This document shows, piece by piece, positions 9,380-17,794 of a stretch of DNA of 64,000 bases (its first letter is position 1; each line of letters starts with the position of its first letter). Source of the DNA: Pseudomonas sp. GV071 (GTDB taxonomy: Bacteria; Pseudomonadota; Gammaproteobacteria; Pseudomonadales; Pseudomonadaceae); NCBI RefSeq assembly GCF_003050835.1, contig NZ_QAOJ01000006.1, forward strand, positions 248,001 through 312,000, in the 5' to 3' direction. The notes under the pieces were generated by a model that was given only the letters and a program-made list of their open reading frames with translations, was not told where the DNA came from and did not search any database. The translations under genes were made by a program, and so were the position numbers.

Positions 9380-9607
9380 GTCGCTGAATGTTCAGCGACG
9401 CCGGTTTGGTCGCCGGGAGACGTAACACGCACAAGCGCCTGCTATAAGAGGTAGGCGTTCTTCACCGCTGCTCTATGGCGGTTGTGCGCGGGACACCCTC
9501 GGGTGTGCCGGTTCCTACGTCCCGGTCGACCAACCCGCGCACAGCTGCCTCCTATTTGCTTGGTCGCACTTAGAGGTGGCTCTTCAATCGACGAGGAGAT
9601 CATCTTT
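9380..9607 (+). ncRNA. structured 5' leader of the DUF6124-like gene
   Basis: No ORF here looks genuine, but the stretch folds densely. Seen directly: CGTCGCTGAA/TTCAGCGACG arms at 9379-9400; CGCCT/AGGCG around 9434-9455; TGTGCGCGGG (9483-9492) pairing over 10 bp with CCCGCGCACA (9534-9543); and inside that long stem ACACCC-TC-GGGTGT (9493-9506) and GGGAC/GTCCC (9490-9523). This makes a multibranched element ending about 65 nt before the start codon. From memory, not checked, very similar leaders precede DUF6124/DUF3077 genes in other P. fluorescens genomes. A regulatory RNA is inferred. The 8970-9379 part before it holds only the box at 9013. Confidence 0.55.
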
Positions 9608-9868
9608 ATGAACGAAGCTACCGCTGTAACCACCTGCCAACCCTTCGACCACATGGACAGCGCCCCGCTGTTCTCCGTGAACCCCGGCGTGCCCATCGAA
9701 GAAGCACTGGAACGCGCCGCCGACCTGATGCGTTATGTCGAAGCGCTGGCAGCGGCTGATGCCTTTACCGACAAAGTACTGGAAGCGGCCGTGATCCAAA
9801 CCCTGAGTGAAATGGCTATCGCGTTGGTCAACGCCGCCAAACAGCCCGCCCGCGAAGCCACGCGGTAA
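9608..9868 (+). CDS. small DUF6124/DUF3077-like protein
   Basis: 86 residues. The start is fixed by GAGGAG 9 nt before the ATG. Composition is that of a soluble helical protein (GVPIEEALERAADLMRYVEALA, AVIQTLSEMAIALVNAAKQ). Proteins of this type are abundant, multi-copy and uncharacterised in Pseudomonas. It is monocistronic: a structured leader precedes it and a strong intrinsic terminator follows 22 bp after the stop. Confidence 0.8.
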   Translation: MNEATAVTTCQPFDHMDSAPLFSVNPGVPIEEALERAADLMRYVEALAAADAFTDKVLEAAVIQTLSEMAIALVNAAKQPAREATR

Positions 9869-9890
9869 CGGCGCGTAGCCAAGCGAGCAG

Positions 9891-9924
9891 AAAAGGAGAC
9901 CCGTTCAGTTCAGGTCTCCTTTTT
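9891..9924 (+). terminator. rho-independent terminator
   Basis: AAAAGGAGACC pairs with GGTCTCCTTTTT across an 11-nt loop, with the U tract inside the 3' arm. It ends the small gene at 9608. Confidence 0.9.
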
Positions 9925-10085
9925 ATGTTTTAGAACAGACCCAGCCGCGGTGGCCGTGCATGGCTATAGGGAGCGAGCAGACCGTGCCTGCCTGCACAAA
10001 TCCACCTCACTGTTGGGCATCGAACCAACGCGATAAGTAGAATTCCCGTCGAATCCGCCCACTCGCAGCCAACGGTCTCCTCCCC

Positions 10086-11324
10086 ATGAAAACCCGCCTG
10101 CCCTGGCTCGCCCTATTGCTCGCAGCCTGCCTCGGTGCTCCAACGCTGTGCATGGCCCAGGACGTGGCCCCGCAACAGCATCGGGTCAGCGTGCGTGTAC
10201 TGGACCCCGGCGCCGCGCCAGTCAGCCAATGGCGAGTGAAGGTGTATGTCAGTTATCGACCGCTGGTGGAGGGTTCGCCGAATACCACTGAAACCACCAC
10301 CTCGCGCGCCAATTGCGCCACGCCCTCGCGCTTCGGCTCGATTGTGCCGTCATTCAAACGGTGCACCCTCACGCGCAACCGTGGGGTACAACAGATGCTG
10401 CCTGCCGCACAGATAAAGGCGGCGGACGCACAGACGTTGAATCTGGACTTTGCCCCGGTGATTGAAGATCACGGTGGCACCTTCGCCATCGCCGATCTGG
10501 TGCTGGCTTATATGACCTGCGCGAAAGACTGCGAGGATCAGCGCATGGATATTCGCCTGAGTTGTTACGCCGACGACGTCGATCACGGCGAGGTGCTTGC
10601 CGATGGCGTGGTGCTCAGCTATTCACGCGGCGCAAAAGCACACCCAGGGGTGGCGGATTGCGGGTTGAAGCTGGGCGATGAAACTACCTGGTCGAACCGC
10701 GACACCGTCATCGCGCGGATTCGCGGGCATTTCGGTGACGAGCAGCAAATGCTCAGCCATGATCTGCTCGGCACGTTTCCCGCGATTCCAACGCCCGATA
10801 ACCGCTGGCTCTGGAACCCGGCACGGGGCAATAACGACCTTGGCGACTACTGCGCCATCCCCGACCAACAGAGTTATGTGAACAGCACCTACTACGCCAC
10901 ACTACCGCCTAGCGTGGGCTGGCCGTATCACCATGAAACCGAGGTGTACGTCACCAGCAAGCCCAGCGGTGAGGTGTGCACCATCTGGCTGACCGGTACT
11001 GGCGATGAAAGCTATGTGCGCTATTTCTACAACTTTGCCGACGGCCAGTTGGTAAAGGCCTACACCATGGATGAACCCGACGACGTGAGCCGCGAATGGC
11101 GTTGGGTCAACGGCGAGCCTTGGGAGTTTACCCGCCGCCAGGTACCCGACTCGATTGCCGGGCACGATGCCATTTTGTATTGGCACAAAACTGCGGCCCA
11201 GCTATGGCCCAAGCGCATGGACTACAAACCGAACCTCAAGGAGTTCGCCGCCGTGAGGGATTTTGCTCAGCAGTTGTTCACGCGTTTTCCGGCGAAATCG
11301 AAGGCTGACGATGCGCAGCAGTGA
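10086..11324 (+). CDS. secreted protein of unknown function
   Basis: 412 residues; family not recognised. An N-terminal signal peptide is clear (MKTRLPWLALLLAACLGAPT, with LCMAQ before the mature part). Cleavage after CMAQ is most likely, although LAAC could also be read as a lipobox. The mature chain has many cysteines (NCATPS, FKRC, TCAKDCED, LSCYADD, DCGLKLG, DYCAIPD, VCTIWL), suggesting disulfides in the periplasm or outside the cell. It is rich in Trp/Tyr and beta-type sequence. There is about 215 bp of non-coding DNA upstream and no co-transcribed partner. Confidence 0.75.
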   Translation: MKTRLPWLALLLAACLGAPTLCMAQDVAPQQHRVSVRVLDPGAAPVSQWRVKVYVSYRPLVEGSPNTTETTTSRANCATPSRFGSIVPSFKRCTLTRNRGVQQMLPAAQIKAADAQTLNLDFAPVIEDHGGTFAIADLVLAYMTCAKDCEDQRMDIRLSCYADDVDHGEVLADGVVLSYSRGAKAHPGVADCGLKLGDETTWSNRDTVIARIRGHFGDEQQMLSHDLLGTFPAIPTPDNRWLWNPARGNNDLGDYCAIPDQQSYVNSTYYATLPPSVGWPYHHETEVYVTSKPSGEVCTIWLTGTGDESYVRYFYNFADGQLVKAYTMDEPDDVSREWRWVNGEPWEFTRRQVPDSIAGHDAILYWHKTAAQLWPKRMDYKPNLKEFAAVRDFAQQLFTRFPAKSKADDAQQ

Positions 11325-11362
11325 GTAGTGGGTTGAGGCAATCAGCCCACAACAGGCGCGCG

Positions 11363-11875
11363 TTACTTACTCAAATAATCCCGCACGCGGGGATCTTTGA
11401 GCAGCACCATCACCCCCTCAGCGATACAGCCATTGAGATCTTGCTGCACCGAGCCGCTGGCGTGGGGCACGGTCAGGTCGATTACCTGGCCATCACCCAG
11501 GGTTGCCTGGAAGTGGACTTTGCTGCGCCAGAAAAACGCATAGGTGTACTCGCTCAGCAGCGAGTCGATGCGCAGTTGCAGAGTCTTTTCGCCGGATGCC
11601 CCGGTGGGCTTGCCGTTCTTTTTCAGCTCGGTCTGGGTTTGCTGCACCATGACCTCGGTCAGTGCCTTGGGGCTGGCTTCAATGCGCTGGCCCATGTAGC
11701 GGTAGATCACCATCGGTTCAACAGCAGGCTGGGCATTGCTGACCGCTACCGTGCCGGCGATGGGCAGCTCAGGAATCAGACCGGCACGTAGTGGGTATTC
11801 TGTGGGGGTAAACGGCAGGCTGCCGCAGCCGGTGAGCAGCATGGCAGCAACAATAAGGGCAAACAGCTTAGGCAT
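11363..11875 (-). CDS. YajG-family lipoprotein
   Basis: 170 residues with a lipoprotein signal (MPKLFALIVAAMLLTGC, lipobox LTGC at residue 17). The body resembles the YajG family (YRYMGQRIEASPKALTEVMVQQTQTEL, LQLRIDSLLSEYTYAFFWRSKVHFQATL). Such proteins are anchored in the envelope; the role is unknown. It is convergent with the secreted-protein gene. Confidence 0.82.
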   Translation of the reverse strand: MPKLFALIVAAMLLTGCGSLPFTPTEYPLRAGLIPELPIAGTVAVSNAQPAVEPMVIYRYMGQRIEASPKALTEVMVQQTQTELKKNGKPTGASGEKTLQLRIDSLLSEYTYAFFWRSKVHFQATLGDGQVIDLTVPHASGSVQQDLNGCIAEGVMVLLKDPRVRDYLSK

Positions 11876-12390
11876 CGTAACGTCCTTGTAGAGCCGGGTG
11901 GCTCGGTAGCGAGTTGGGCAGGACGGTGCCTGCGCGGCGCAGGTTATTGGGTCAGGCGGATCTAGTAAAGCGTGTTCTACCAGCCCCGGCGGTGCTCAGG
12001 CTCTACGCCGTGAATAAATACCGATCTGAATATCGAGGGAGCAACATGTGCTACAGGGTCGCAGTAAGCACCACTTCCACTCCCCTCCTCCTGAAAGCTG
12101 CTTTGCTGTTCTCTTCAAGAAGAACTGTGGCCACGAATTGTTGGAGCAACAATAAATCTGTGCCGTATTCCGTAGTGCCTTCGCCGCAAGTACTCCGATA
12201 TAGAAAATTCGCTACACCGGCTCGATGGCCGGCCATTGATGCCGAATGCAGGCGCCCACGACAGGCCGCTATCGGTTGAGTGCACAGTCGAATGCGGTCA
12301 TGGGGAAGCCGATTCAACGACAGCGATTCGAACCCCGTCTTGCGATCCCGCACCGCCTAAAGCCATGAGGATGGGCACGGGGGCTCTTGA
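11876..12390. other. non-coding interval
   Basis: It holds the upstream region of the YajG-like gene. The ORFs that cross it have no RBS, domain or sensible composition on either strand. Base composition becomes visibly more AT-rich towards its right end. Confidence 0.5.
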
Positions 12391-12631
12391 AAAATAGACC
12401 GGCCGTACCCGACCAGATCCCGCCGCTTAAATAGTTATCGCGAGAGCAAACTGAAGAACTTCGTGGAATGGGCAATCGACTTACGGAATACCATTACCGA
12501 ACCACTTTTAGCAGGCGCTATTTTTAAAAAATAGGACTTTCCCTACAGACGCAAAGGTGGGGGTGAGATTCACTGCTGCGGCTAAATTACTTATCCCACT
12601 AATCAATACGTCGACTGAAGAGAAACAATAG
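12391..12631 (+). pseudogene. degenerate coding remnant upstream of the DUF1266 gene
   Basis: Two protein-like stretches are readable in adjacent frames. Frame of 12391 ends at TAG 12532-12534 and includes LKNFVEWAIDLRNTITEPLL; the +1 frame from about 12536 ends at TAG 12629-12631 and includes DAKVGVRFTAAAKLLIPLIN. Together they look like the C-terminal end of one larger protein disrupted by a single-base frameshift and truncated at its 5' end. The family is not recognised. Its place just before a DUF1266 gene suggests the remains of an effector or its neighbour. Confidence 0.35.
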
Positions 12632-12762
12632 AGATCAGCGTACCGTCACTGACGCCTAAAAAATTGAATTTGATGTTATATGGAAAAAGACTCTGACTTT
12701 GATGTTCCTTTGCACACGCTAAAACATCTAGCCAAGAATACATAACTTAGAGGAAATTAATT

Positions 12763-13578
12763 ATGAGCTTTATAAATTCTTCGAAAAGAATGTTCGCGAT
12801 TATTTCAGGAAAAAAATACAGAAAGTGCCCGAAAGGATCGTTGACCCATCATGCCGAGAAGCGAGCACTCAACGCTGGACTCATCAACTCCGAACAGGTC
12901 ATGGCGTATTGCGACAATTACACTACAGGCCTATCTCGCGAAACTATTACAGAAGGGCTTAGTTCATACTGGGACATAACATCGCCACAGGAAGCGACTG
13001 AAACACTAGAGTTTCTTAGCCAGTATGGCCACCGTTTTATTTACGAAATAGTTTTAAAAACTTACAGTGAAGACGCTTCCGAAGACGACCCTGAACAAGT
13101 TCTCGCAGCCTTGTTAGAAAGTGGCCGATACGGCCACCCCGAAACGGTGTTGGAGGACATGCTTGCGGCGGAGCCATCTGACCAAACAGATCTAATTTAT
13201 CAACACCTGGCACGCGCGATGGATATGCTGGAGAATCTTCAATCGATTTTCGGAGCTCTTAAGGACAAAGTAAACGGGCCGTATCTCCCCAGAGACTACG
13301 ACGCAGGGATACTTGCGTGGGATTTAGGACGCCTTGTCACTGTTGCGAGGCTGTCACTGGATTGCGGATACATTGAGCAATCTGAACTAAGCCGCGTTCT
13401 CGCGCATGTAGATACAGAGCTGAATGCAAACTTTTCGTCGTGGCCGCAGTTTGCTAAGAGCTATATTATTGGTCGGGCTGCCTGGTCAGGTAAAACCATG
13501 ACGCTAGGTGGAATTATTGGCATTACTGAAGATCTTATGACGGATAAAGATAGTCCTTGGGTACTATTTCCCCTCTGA
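12763..13578 (+). CDS. DUF1266 domain protein
   Basis: 271 residues; AGAGGAAA lies 10 nt before the ATG. The C-terminal half matches DUF1266: GILAWDLGRLVTVARLSL, CGYIEQSELSRVLAHV, FSSWPQFAKSYIIGRAAW. The family (E. coli YbeU/YbeR-type) is of unknown biochemical function but is often found in toxin/effector neighbourhoods. Codon use and composition are more AT-rich than the flanks, which suggests acquisition. No signal peptide or TM segment is seen. It is preceded by a gene remnant and followed by a non-coding stretch. Confidence 0.8.
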   Translation: MSFINSSKRMFAIISGKKYRKCPKGSLTHHAEKRALNAGLINSEQVMAYCDNYTTGLSRETITEGLSSYWDITSPQEATETLEFLSQYGHRFIYEIVLKTYSEDASEDDPEQVLAALLESGRYGHPETVLEDMLAAEPSDQTDLIYQHLARAMDMLENLQSIFGALKDKVNGPYLPRDYDAGILAWDLGRLVTVARLSLDCGYIEQSELSRVLAHVDTELNANFSSWPQFAKSYIIGRAAWSGKTMTLGGIIGITEDLMTDKDSPWVLFPL

Positions 13579-14306
13579 ACTTCTGACTAACTTTAATGGC
13601 TTTCAATCGAAAGTGGCCATGCTGGCAATCAATGCATTTTTTTGCTCATATTGGGCGAATCAAGCCTTGGAGTTTTCCGTAATCGGCTTCCAACCGTATT
13701 TACACGGAGCAGACTCCACCGGCATCGGCCAGACGCGGACAAAAGTTAGAGTCGAGCAATCGGAATAACCAGAACAGCAGACCTCTGTCGGTCATGATTA
13801 GTATTGGCTGTAATTCGGTCTACTGTTCCAGCATGATTGCAAGCACAACTAGGCTGTAGCGCAGGGTTCTGAACACTGCAATGGCGTTGAGACCGGTGAA
13901 TTGGCCGCATATCAGGTTGCTCCACCGGTACCGAAACACTTCGAATTGGCCCCCGCATGCATGGTGCAGCCCGCTAAGACGAATGGCATTTTTTAGCTGC
14001 CGGTATGATGTGGTCATCTTCCCTGGTTTTTTGGTGTGAGACCCTGGATCAACTGCGTTATCTGTTGAATCTCGACTTGCGACATTCGTCGCCGAATAGT
14101 CCTTTCATATACATCCTTGTACATGGGGTCTTGGATTGACTGCCTTACCCACTGCTACGGCAGTTCTTGGTCGCCCGGTCATGAGCAAAACTCGCGACTG
14201 CACTTCACATTTTTTCCAGTGCAACTCCGATTCAAGCGATTAGTACTGGGCCCAGGCTATCTCCAAGGCGGGCGACAATCTGGCGCCCGTCCCCAAAAAA
14301 ATCACC
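13579..14306. other. non-coding interval with possible gene debris
   Basis: Read on the minus strand, 14139-14022 has a coding-like 36-codon piece (MYKDVYERTIRRRMSQVEIQ...) ending in TGA, which overlaps by ATGA a 65-codon ORF at 14017-13820 (MTTSYRQLKNAIRLSGLHH...). Neither has an RBS or a recognised family. Together they could be the worn remains of a mobile-element or phage gene. Nothing else is supported here. Confidence 0.3.
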
Positions 14307-14693
14307 CTACTCGAACTGCGGCAAACCATCCTCAATCGACCACCAGTTTGCCTTTGACCCGGTATGAAAATGCGCCTCCGGCTTAACCGAAACCGGCTCA
14401 TTGATCAGCCCCACTCGAATGCGCAACACCCCAGGCAAGCTGTCTCTTTTGCTGTAAACCGGCGAGCCGCAGCGGCTACAAAATGCGCGTTGTTTGCCGG
14501 GCGACGACTCGAAAACCGTTATGAGTTCAGCGCCACTGAGCAACTGGAATGCGGCGGCGCTAATGGGGGTATTGGTCGCGAATGGCGTGCCCTGCGCTTT
14601 GCGGCACTGCGAGCAGTGGCAGACCTGAATGGGCGCAAGTTCAGCGTCGATATGAAACTGAATGCCGCCGCATAAACAATTGCCGGTGTACAT
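14307..14693 (-). CDS. GFA (CENP-V/GFA) family zinc protein
   Basis: 128 residues from MYTGNCLCGG. The zinc-binding cysteine clusters of the Gfa family are intact: CLCGG near the N terminus, CHCSQCRKAQG and AFCSRCGSPVYSKR. Family members bind glutathione adducts, and the founder was proposed to speed formation of S-hydroxymethylglutathione; most relatives have no known substrate. A decayed copy of part of this gene lies at 16525-16605. Confidence 0.92.
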   Translation of the reverse strand: MYTGNCLCGGIQFHIDAELAPIQVCHCSQCRKAQGTPFATNTPISAAAFQLLSGAELITVFESSPGKQRAFCSRCGSPVYSKRDSLPGVLRIRVGLINEPVSVKPEAHFHTGSKANWWSIEDGLPQFE

Positions 14694-14858
14694 CGCTGCC
14701 TCCTGGGTTCGGGTACCTTGCCGCTTGGTGTGCACCATTCAAAAAAACAATCCGGATAGTGTTTTTGCACACTCCGGGTCAGAAGCAGAAGTTGCTATGG
14801 GACGACTTCCGAGCCGTTCCCATCGTTTGAGTTCTTGGCCAGGGGCGTAAACGGCCAT

Positions 14859-15164
14859 TCACCAGCGCTGCTCAAGTGACAGCGGCAGGCGCAGCGGCTC
14901 AATCGTGCCTTCGCGAGTGCCGCACATTTCGTCATGAACACAATGCTGGATCAACTCGCAGGGCACACGCGGCATGGTCTGCAACAGCTCGCGGACCTGG
15001 GTGGTCGAGCGCAGGTGCAGCACCTTGCCATGCTCGTCCCGCACCAGTTGCAGGCCCGAGGCCTGCCTCGCTTGCAGCAGGTAGAAGCCGCCCTCCACGG
15101 ACACCACTTCAAGCCCTTCGATACTGCCCGCCTGGGCGGCCACGCCGAGTTGATGGAGATTCAT
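14859..15164 (-). CDS. DUF6482 family protein
   Basis: 101 residues from MNLHQLGVAA. Pseudomonas-restricted small cytoplasmic protein family: GLEVVSVEGGFYLLQARQ, LHLRSTTQVRELLQTM, LIQHCVHDEMCGTREG. Function is not known. It lies 71 bp after the DUF3833 gene on the same strand. Confidence 0.75.
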   Translation of the reverse strand: MNLHQLGVAAQAGSIEGLEVVSVEGGFYLLQARQASGLQLVRDEHGKVLHLRSTTQVRELLQTMPRVPCELIQHCVHDEMCGTREGTIEPLRLPLSLEQRW

Positions 15165-15235
15165 CGCCAGGTCCTCTTGCCAATCGGGTGTTCGCTCGCC
15201 GCCGGGAGTGGCGAGCACCTGAAGTGCCTACCCTC

Positions 15236-15775
15236 TCAGTCTGCCGCCGGTGTGGCGTCGCGACGGAAGAACAGGGTCACTTGGCCCAACTCTATGCCGA
15301 GTTTGCTCATGCTCGACCGGTTGATCAGGGTGTCTTCGTCCATCAGGTACATCCAGTCATCGAAGTCCACATCCCAGGTGGTGCCATCCACGTCCAGCTT
15401 CAGTTGATAGCGCCAGCGCAAGGCATTACCGGCGATCTCCCCTTCGGCCTCGCCAATCACATCGGCGGCACGGCCCCGCCACTGGCCATTGCCTGCCGGC
15501 ACCAGGGTCCATACCCGCTGTTGACGGGTACCGTCGCTGTAGAGAAAACGCTCGTCGAGGATCAGCCGCTCACCTTCGCGGTGGCTGGTGATGTCGACCT
15601 TGAAGCGCTTGACCACTTCACCTGAGCGATTCTGGAAAATGCCCCAGGCCTGCACGGGCCGAGAGAAGAACCCTGGCAAGTCCAGCTGCGGGCGCTGCGC
15701 TGCGTAACGCTCAACGTCGACGCCGCCGCAGCCACTTAACAACAGGCCACACAGCAGCCATATTCCGACACGCAT
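15236..15775 (-). CDS. DUF3833 family lipoprotein
   Basis: 179 residues. The second of two ATGs is chosen because AGGAG lies 7 nt before it; the first ATG overlaps the previous stop. The lipobox LSGC follows a short signal (MRVGIWLLCGLLLSGC). The body shows the DUF3833 pattern: GFFSRPVQAWGIFQNRSGEVVKRF over two motifs, LDERFLYSDGTRQQRVWTL, DFDDWMYLMDEDTLINRSSM. In other Pseudomonas it accompanies a chalcone-isomerase-like gene and lipid-modifying enzymes; only the chalcone-isomerase-like neighbour is kept here. Confidence 0.88.
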   Translation of the reverse strand: MRVGIWLLCGLLLSGCGGVDVERYAAQRPQLDLPGFFSRPVQAWGIFQNRSGEVVKRFKVDITSHREGERLILDERFLYSDGTRQQRVWTLVPAGNGQWRGRAADVIGEAEGEIAGNALRWRYQLKLDVDGTTWDVDFDDWMYLMDEDTLINRSSMSKLGIELGQVTLFFRRDATPAAD

Positions 15776-15786
15776 GGTCGAGCTCC

Positions 15787-16338
15787 TCATGGGTTGGTCT
15801 GATTGAGCCCCAGCAGCTCGCGACGTAGCTGGGGATTACGGGTGCGGGTATCCAGCCAGATGGCGAAGAACGCGCGGGAAAGGTCGACATCGGTTACCGC
15901 GTGGCGGAACGCGTTATCGACATAAAAATGCCCACCCCTGCCCGGCAGGTAGAGCCCGGTGATACGCCGCCCCGGCTGGACATCAACGAAGGCCTTGCGC
16001 AACTCGATGCCCCAGGCGGCCAGTTGGGTTTCATCGACCGAGGGCCCACCGAGGCGACGCATCTCGTCCAGGCTGGCTTGCACCAGCGTGTCCTGCGATA
16101 TCTCGCGTTGGTAGGTCAGTTCCAGAGCAAAAGGCTGCTCCCAGTTCACGGTGGCTGCTGAACTCCACAAGCGAGCTTGATAGACCCGCAAGCCGAACCA
16201 GGTGAAGTCGCCCTGGCCGACCAACCGCGCCTCGGGAAGCTCGCTACGCCAGTCAGCCCAGACCGGTGAGCCTGCCATCAGCAGGCAAAATACGACGACG
16301 CCACGCAACGGTGAGGCGAAAGAAATGGCGAGGCCCAT
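15787..16338 (-). CDS. chalcone isomerase-like periplasmic protein
   Basis: 183 residues from MGLAISFASP, preceded by CGGAGC; the longer ORF has no RBS. It has a signal peptide ending near SPVWA. The chalcone-isomerase-like fold is suggested by FGLRVYQARLWS, ALELTYQREISQDTLVQASLDEM and ITGLYLPGRGGHFYVDN. Bacterial members lack a proven flavonoid substrate and may bind fatty acids. It is coupled to the DUF3833 lipoprotein gene 11 bp downstream. Confidence 0.85.
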   Translation of the reverse strand: MGLAISFASPLRGVVVFCLLMAGSPVWADWRSELPEARLVGQGDFTWFGLRVYQARLWSSAATVNWEQPFALELTYQREISQDTLVQASLDEMRRLGGPSVDETQLAAWGIELRKAFVDVQPGRRITGLYLPGRGGHFYVDNAFRHAVTDVDLSRAFFAIWLDTRTRNPQLRRELLGLNQTNP

Positions 16339-16524
16339 GGGAGCTCCGAGGTAGGTCGCTGTGGAGAAATACTTATACAAATTTCTTTTTTTGCATAGGT
16401 TTTTCTAACCCCCCTCTTCGCTCGGCCGTTGGTGTTGCACGTCCTGGCGCCAACCCAGCGTCGCTGCCTGGTGGCAACTGTTTGGCGAGATACGGGGACG
16501 TTTTCCACTCGCTGCCACTGCCAC

Positions 16525-16605
16525 CACTCGAGTGCGCAACATCCCGGGCAAGGTGTCTCTTTTGCTGTAAATCGTCGAGCCGTCACCACTCGAACAACTG
16601 GGAAA
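16525..16605 (-). pseudogene. decayed fragment of a GFA-family gene
   Basis: On the minus strand the stretch reads FPSCSSG...TIYSKRDTLPGMLRTRV, which aligns with AFCSRCGSPVYSKRDSLPGVLRIRV of the intact GFA gene. The nucleotide match is also visible (GTGTCTCTTTTGCTGTAAA against CTGTCTCTTTTGCTGTAAA). The second cysteine of the CSRC pair is lost and no start or conserved N-terminal part remains. It is a leftover of a duplicated or lost paralogue. The remaining bases of 16339-16690 show nothing else. Confidence 0.6.
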
Positions 16606-16690
16606 AAGCACCGTTTGATTTAACCGCACCCTTTCAGAGTCGATTAGCAACGCCGTCCACGCTTACCCTCTGCGCCACCGTCGTTCTCAG

Positions 16691-17275
16691 TCAGTCCGCC
16701 GCAAGGGTGAAGTACTCGAAACCGAAATAGGCGGCCTGATAGACCAGAGTAAACAGCACCAGAGTCAGCTGTACGCGACGGCGCTTCTGGGTGAGCCCCA
16801 GTAACACGACGCCGAGCATGATGAGCGCATGGGCGGTATACGCGGCACCCAGCGTCTGCCAGCGGGCGTTGCCTTTGAGTGAGGTATCGACCAGGTCCAT
16901 GGCGGTGAGCAGTGCGATCAGGCCGAAAAACCAGCCACGTCGCGCCAGCAGGTAGTTTTCGTAGCTGCCGAACTCTCTGACATCGGACGGAAACAGCATG
17001 GTCGACATCATGAAGTAGAGCGCGCAGTAGCAAACAATAAAAAGATAGGAACCGAAGGTCCAAACCGGCACCTGGGTCAGGCGGAACTCCCACCACCAGA
17101 ACGTCATGATTGAAACGAGCGCCCACACCACCCAGCCCATGTGAATCCATGACCAGCCAAATCGGCGCGGGTGTTCGATGATCGACGCGATCCCCCTGAG
17201 CAACGTGGTTATACCCAGCCCCAGAATGATGCTGAGGAAGATGCGGATGTGGGTATAGATGGGGTCAGGGGTCAT
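16691..17275 (-). CDS. inner-membrane protein of unknown function
   Basis: 194 residues from MTPDPIYTH. About six hydrophobic helices are visible (IRIFLSIILGLGITTLL, WIHMGWVVWALVSIMTFWWW, TFGSYLFIVCYCALYFMM, FGLIALLTAMDLV, YTAHALIMLGVVLLGLT, LTLVLFTLVYQAAYFGF). No catalytic motif is recognised. It stands alone between lipoprotein genes on the same strand. Confidence 0.75.
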   Translation of the reverse strand: MTPDPIYTHIRIFLSIILGLGITTLLRGIASIIEHPRRFGWSWIHMGWVVWALVSIMTFWWWEFRLTQVPVWTFGSYLFIVCYCALYFMMSTMLFPSDVREFGSYENYLLARRGWFFGLIALLTAMDLVDTSLKGNARWQTLGAAYTAHALIMLGVVLLGLTQKRRRVQLTLVLFTLVYQAAYFGFEYFTLAAD

Positions 17276-17358
17276 CGCTGTGCGCCGTTTTCTGAAGCGG
17301 GTTTTCGCAGGCTCGATTCTGGGAGGCGTCACCCGCACTTACAGGTGCAGCCACCCTG

Positions 17359-17748
17359 CTACTTCACCACGATCGCTTTGCCCTCAAGGGTCTGGGCGTT
17401 CATTGGCAGGGAAGACGTGATGCGGCCTTTCTTGTCACGGCTAATGCTGTCGCCCATCGACCGCACCCCTTGTGAGGTTAGCAGCACACCGTTTGCACCC
17501 AGCTTCGCTGCTTGGGCTTTGAGCTCGGCGAGCGCGTAGTTGATCGAGTCCTGGTCGGACATACCCACTCCACTTTCAGCCTTGACCAGGCCCACCGTCT
17601 CATACGCGCCAGGTGGGTCGACAAAGAGCTGCACCTGCGACGCACGTATCGGTGGGTGCGCGGCACCGACTGCAATCGAGGAGCCGCTTGCACAGCCCCC
17701 GAGCAGAACCAACCCTGTGTACAGGCATAACCAGCGTGCAATGTTCAT
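17359..17748 (-). CDS. small lipoprotein, DUF4156/YbjQ-like
   Basis: 129 residues with a lipobox LGGC at residues 16-19 (MNIARWLCLYTGLVLLGGC). The mature part (YETVGLVKAESGVGMSDQDS, LAELKAQAAKLGANGVLL) resembles the Rcs-associated DUF4156/YbjQ-type fold, in which a cytoplasmic or envelope protein of this size presents a beta-alpha repeat. Function unknown. Confidence 0.75.
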   Translation of the reverse strand: MNIARWLCLYTGLVLLGGCASGSSIAVGAAHPPIRASQVQLFVDPPGAYETVGLVKAESGVGMSDQDSINYALAELKAQAAKLGANGVLLTSQGVRSMGDSISRDKKGRITSSLPMNAQTLEGKAIVVK

Positions 17749-17794
17749 TTTGTCTCCTTGATAGGGTCGCGCATGTGGCAGCGAGTAATCGCAG

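Noticed and set aside
9123..9434. 103-codon ORF on the minus strand
   Set aside because: No RBS, low-complexity Arg-rich sequence, and it overlaps the structured leader region.
12051..12353. 100-codon minus-strand ORF
   Set aside because: No RBS or recognisable domain; may be repeated intergenic DNA, but this cannot be shown here.
13600..13640. Possible terminator after the DUF1266 gene
   Set aside because: CTTTC/GAAAG arms are short and mispaired outside the core, with no T-run.
13820..14017. 65-codon minus-strand ORF as a real gene
   Set aside because: No RBS or known family; mentioned only as possible debris in the interval 13579-14306.
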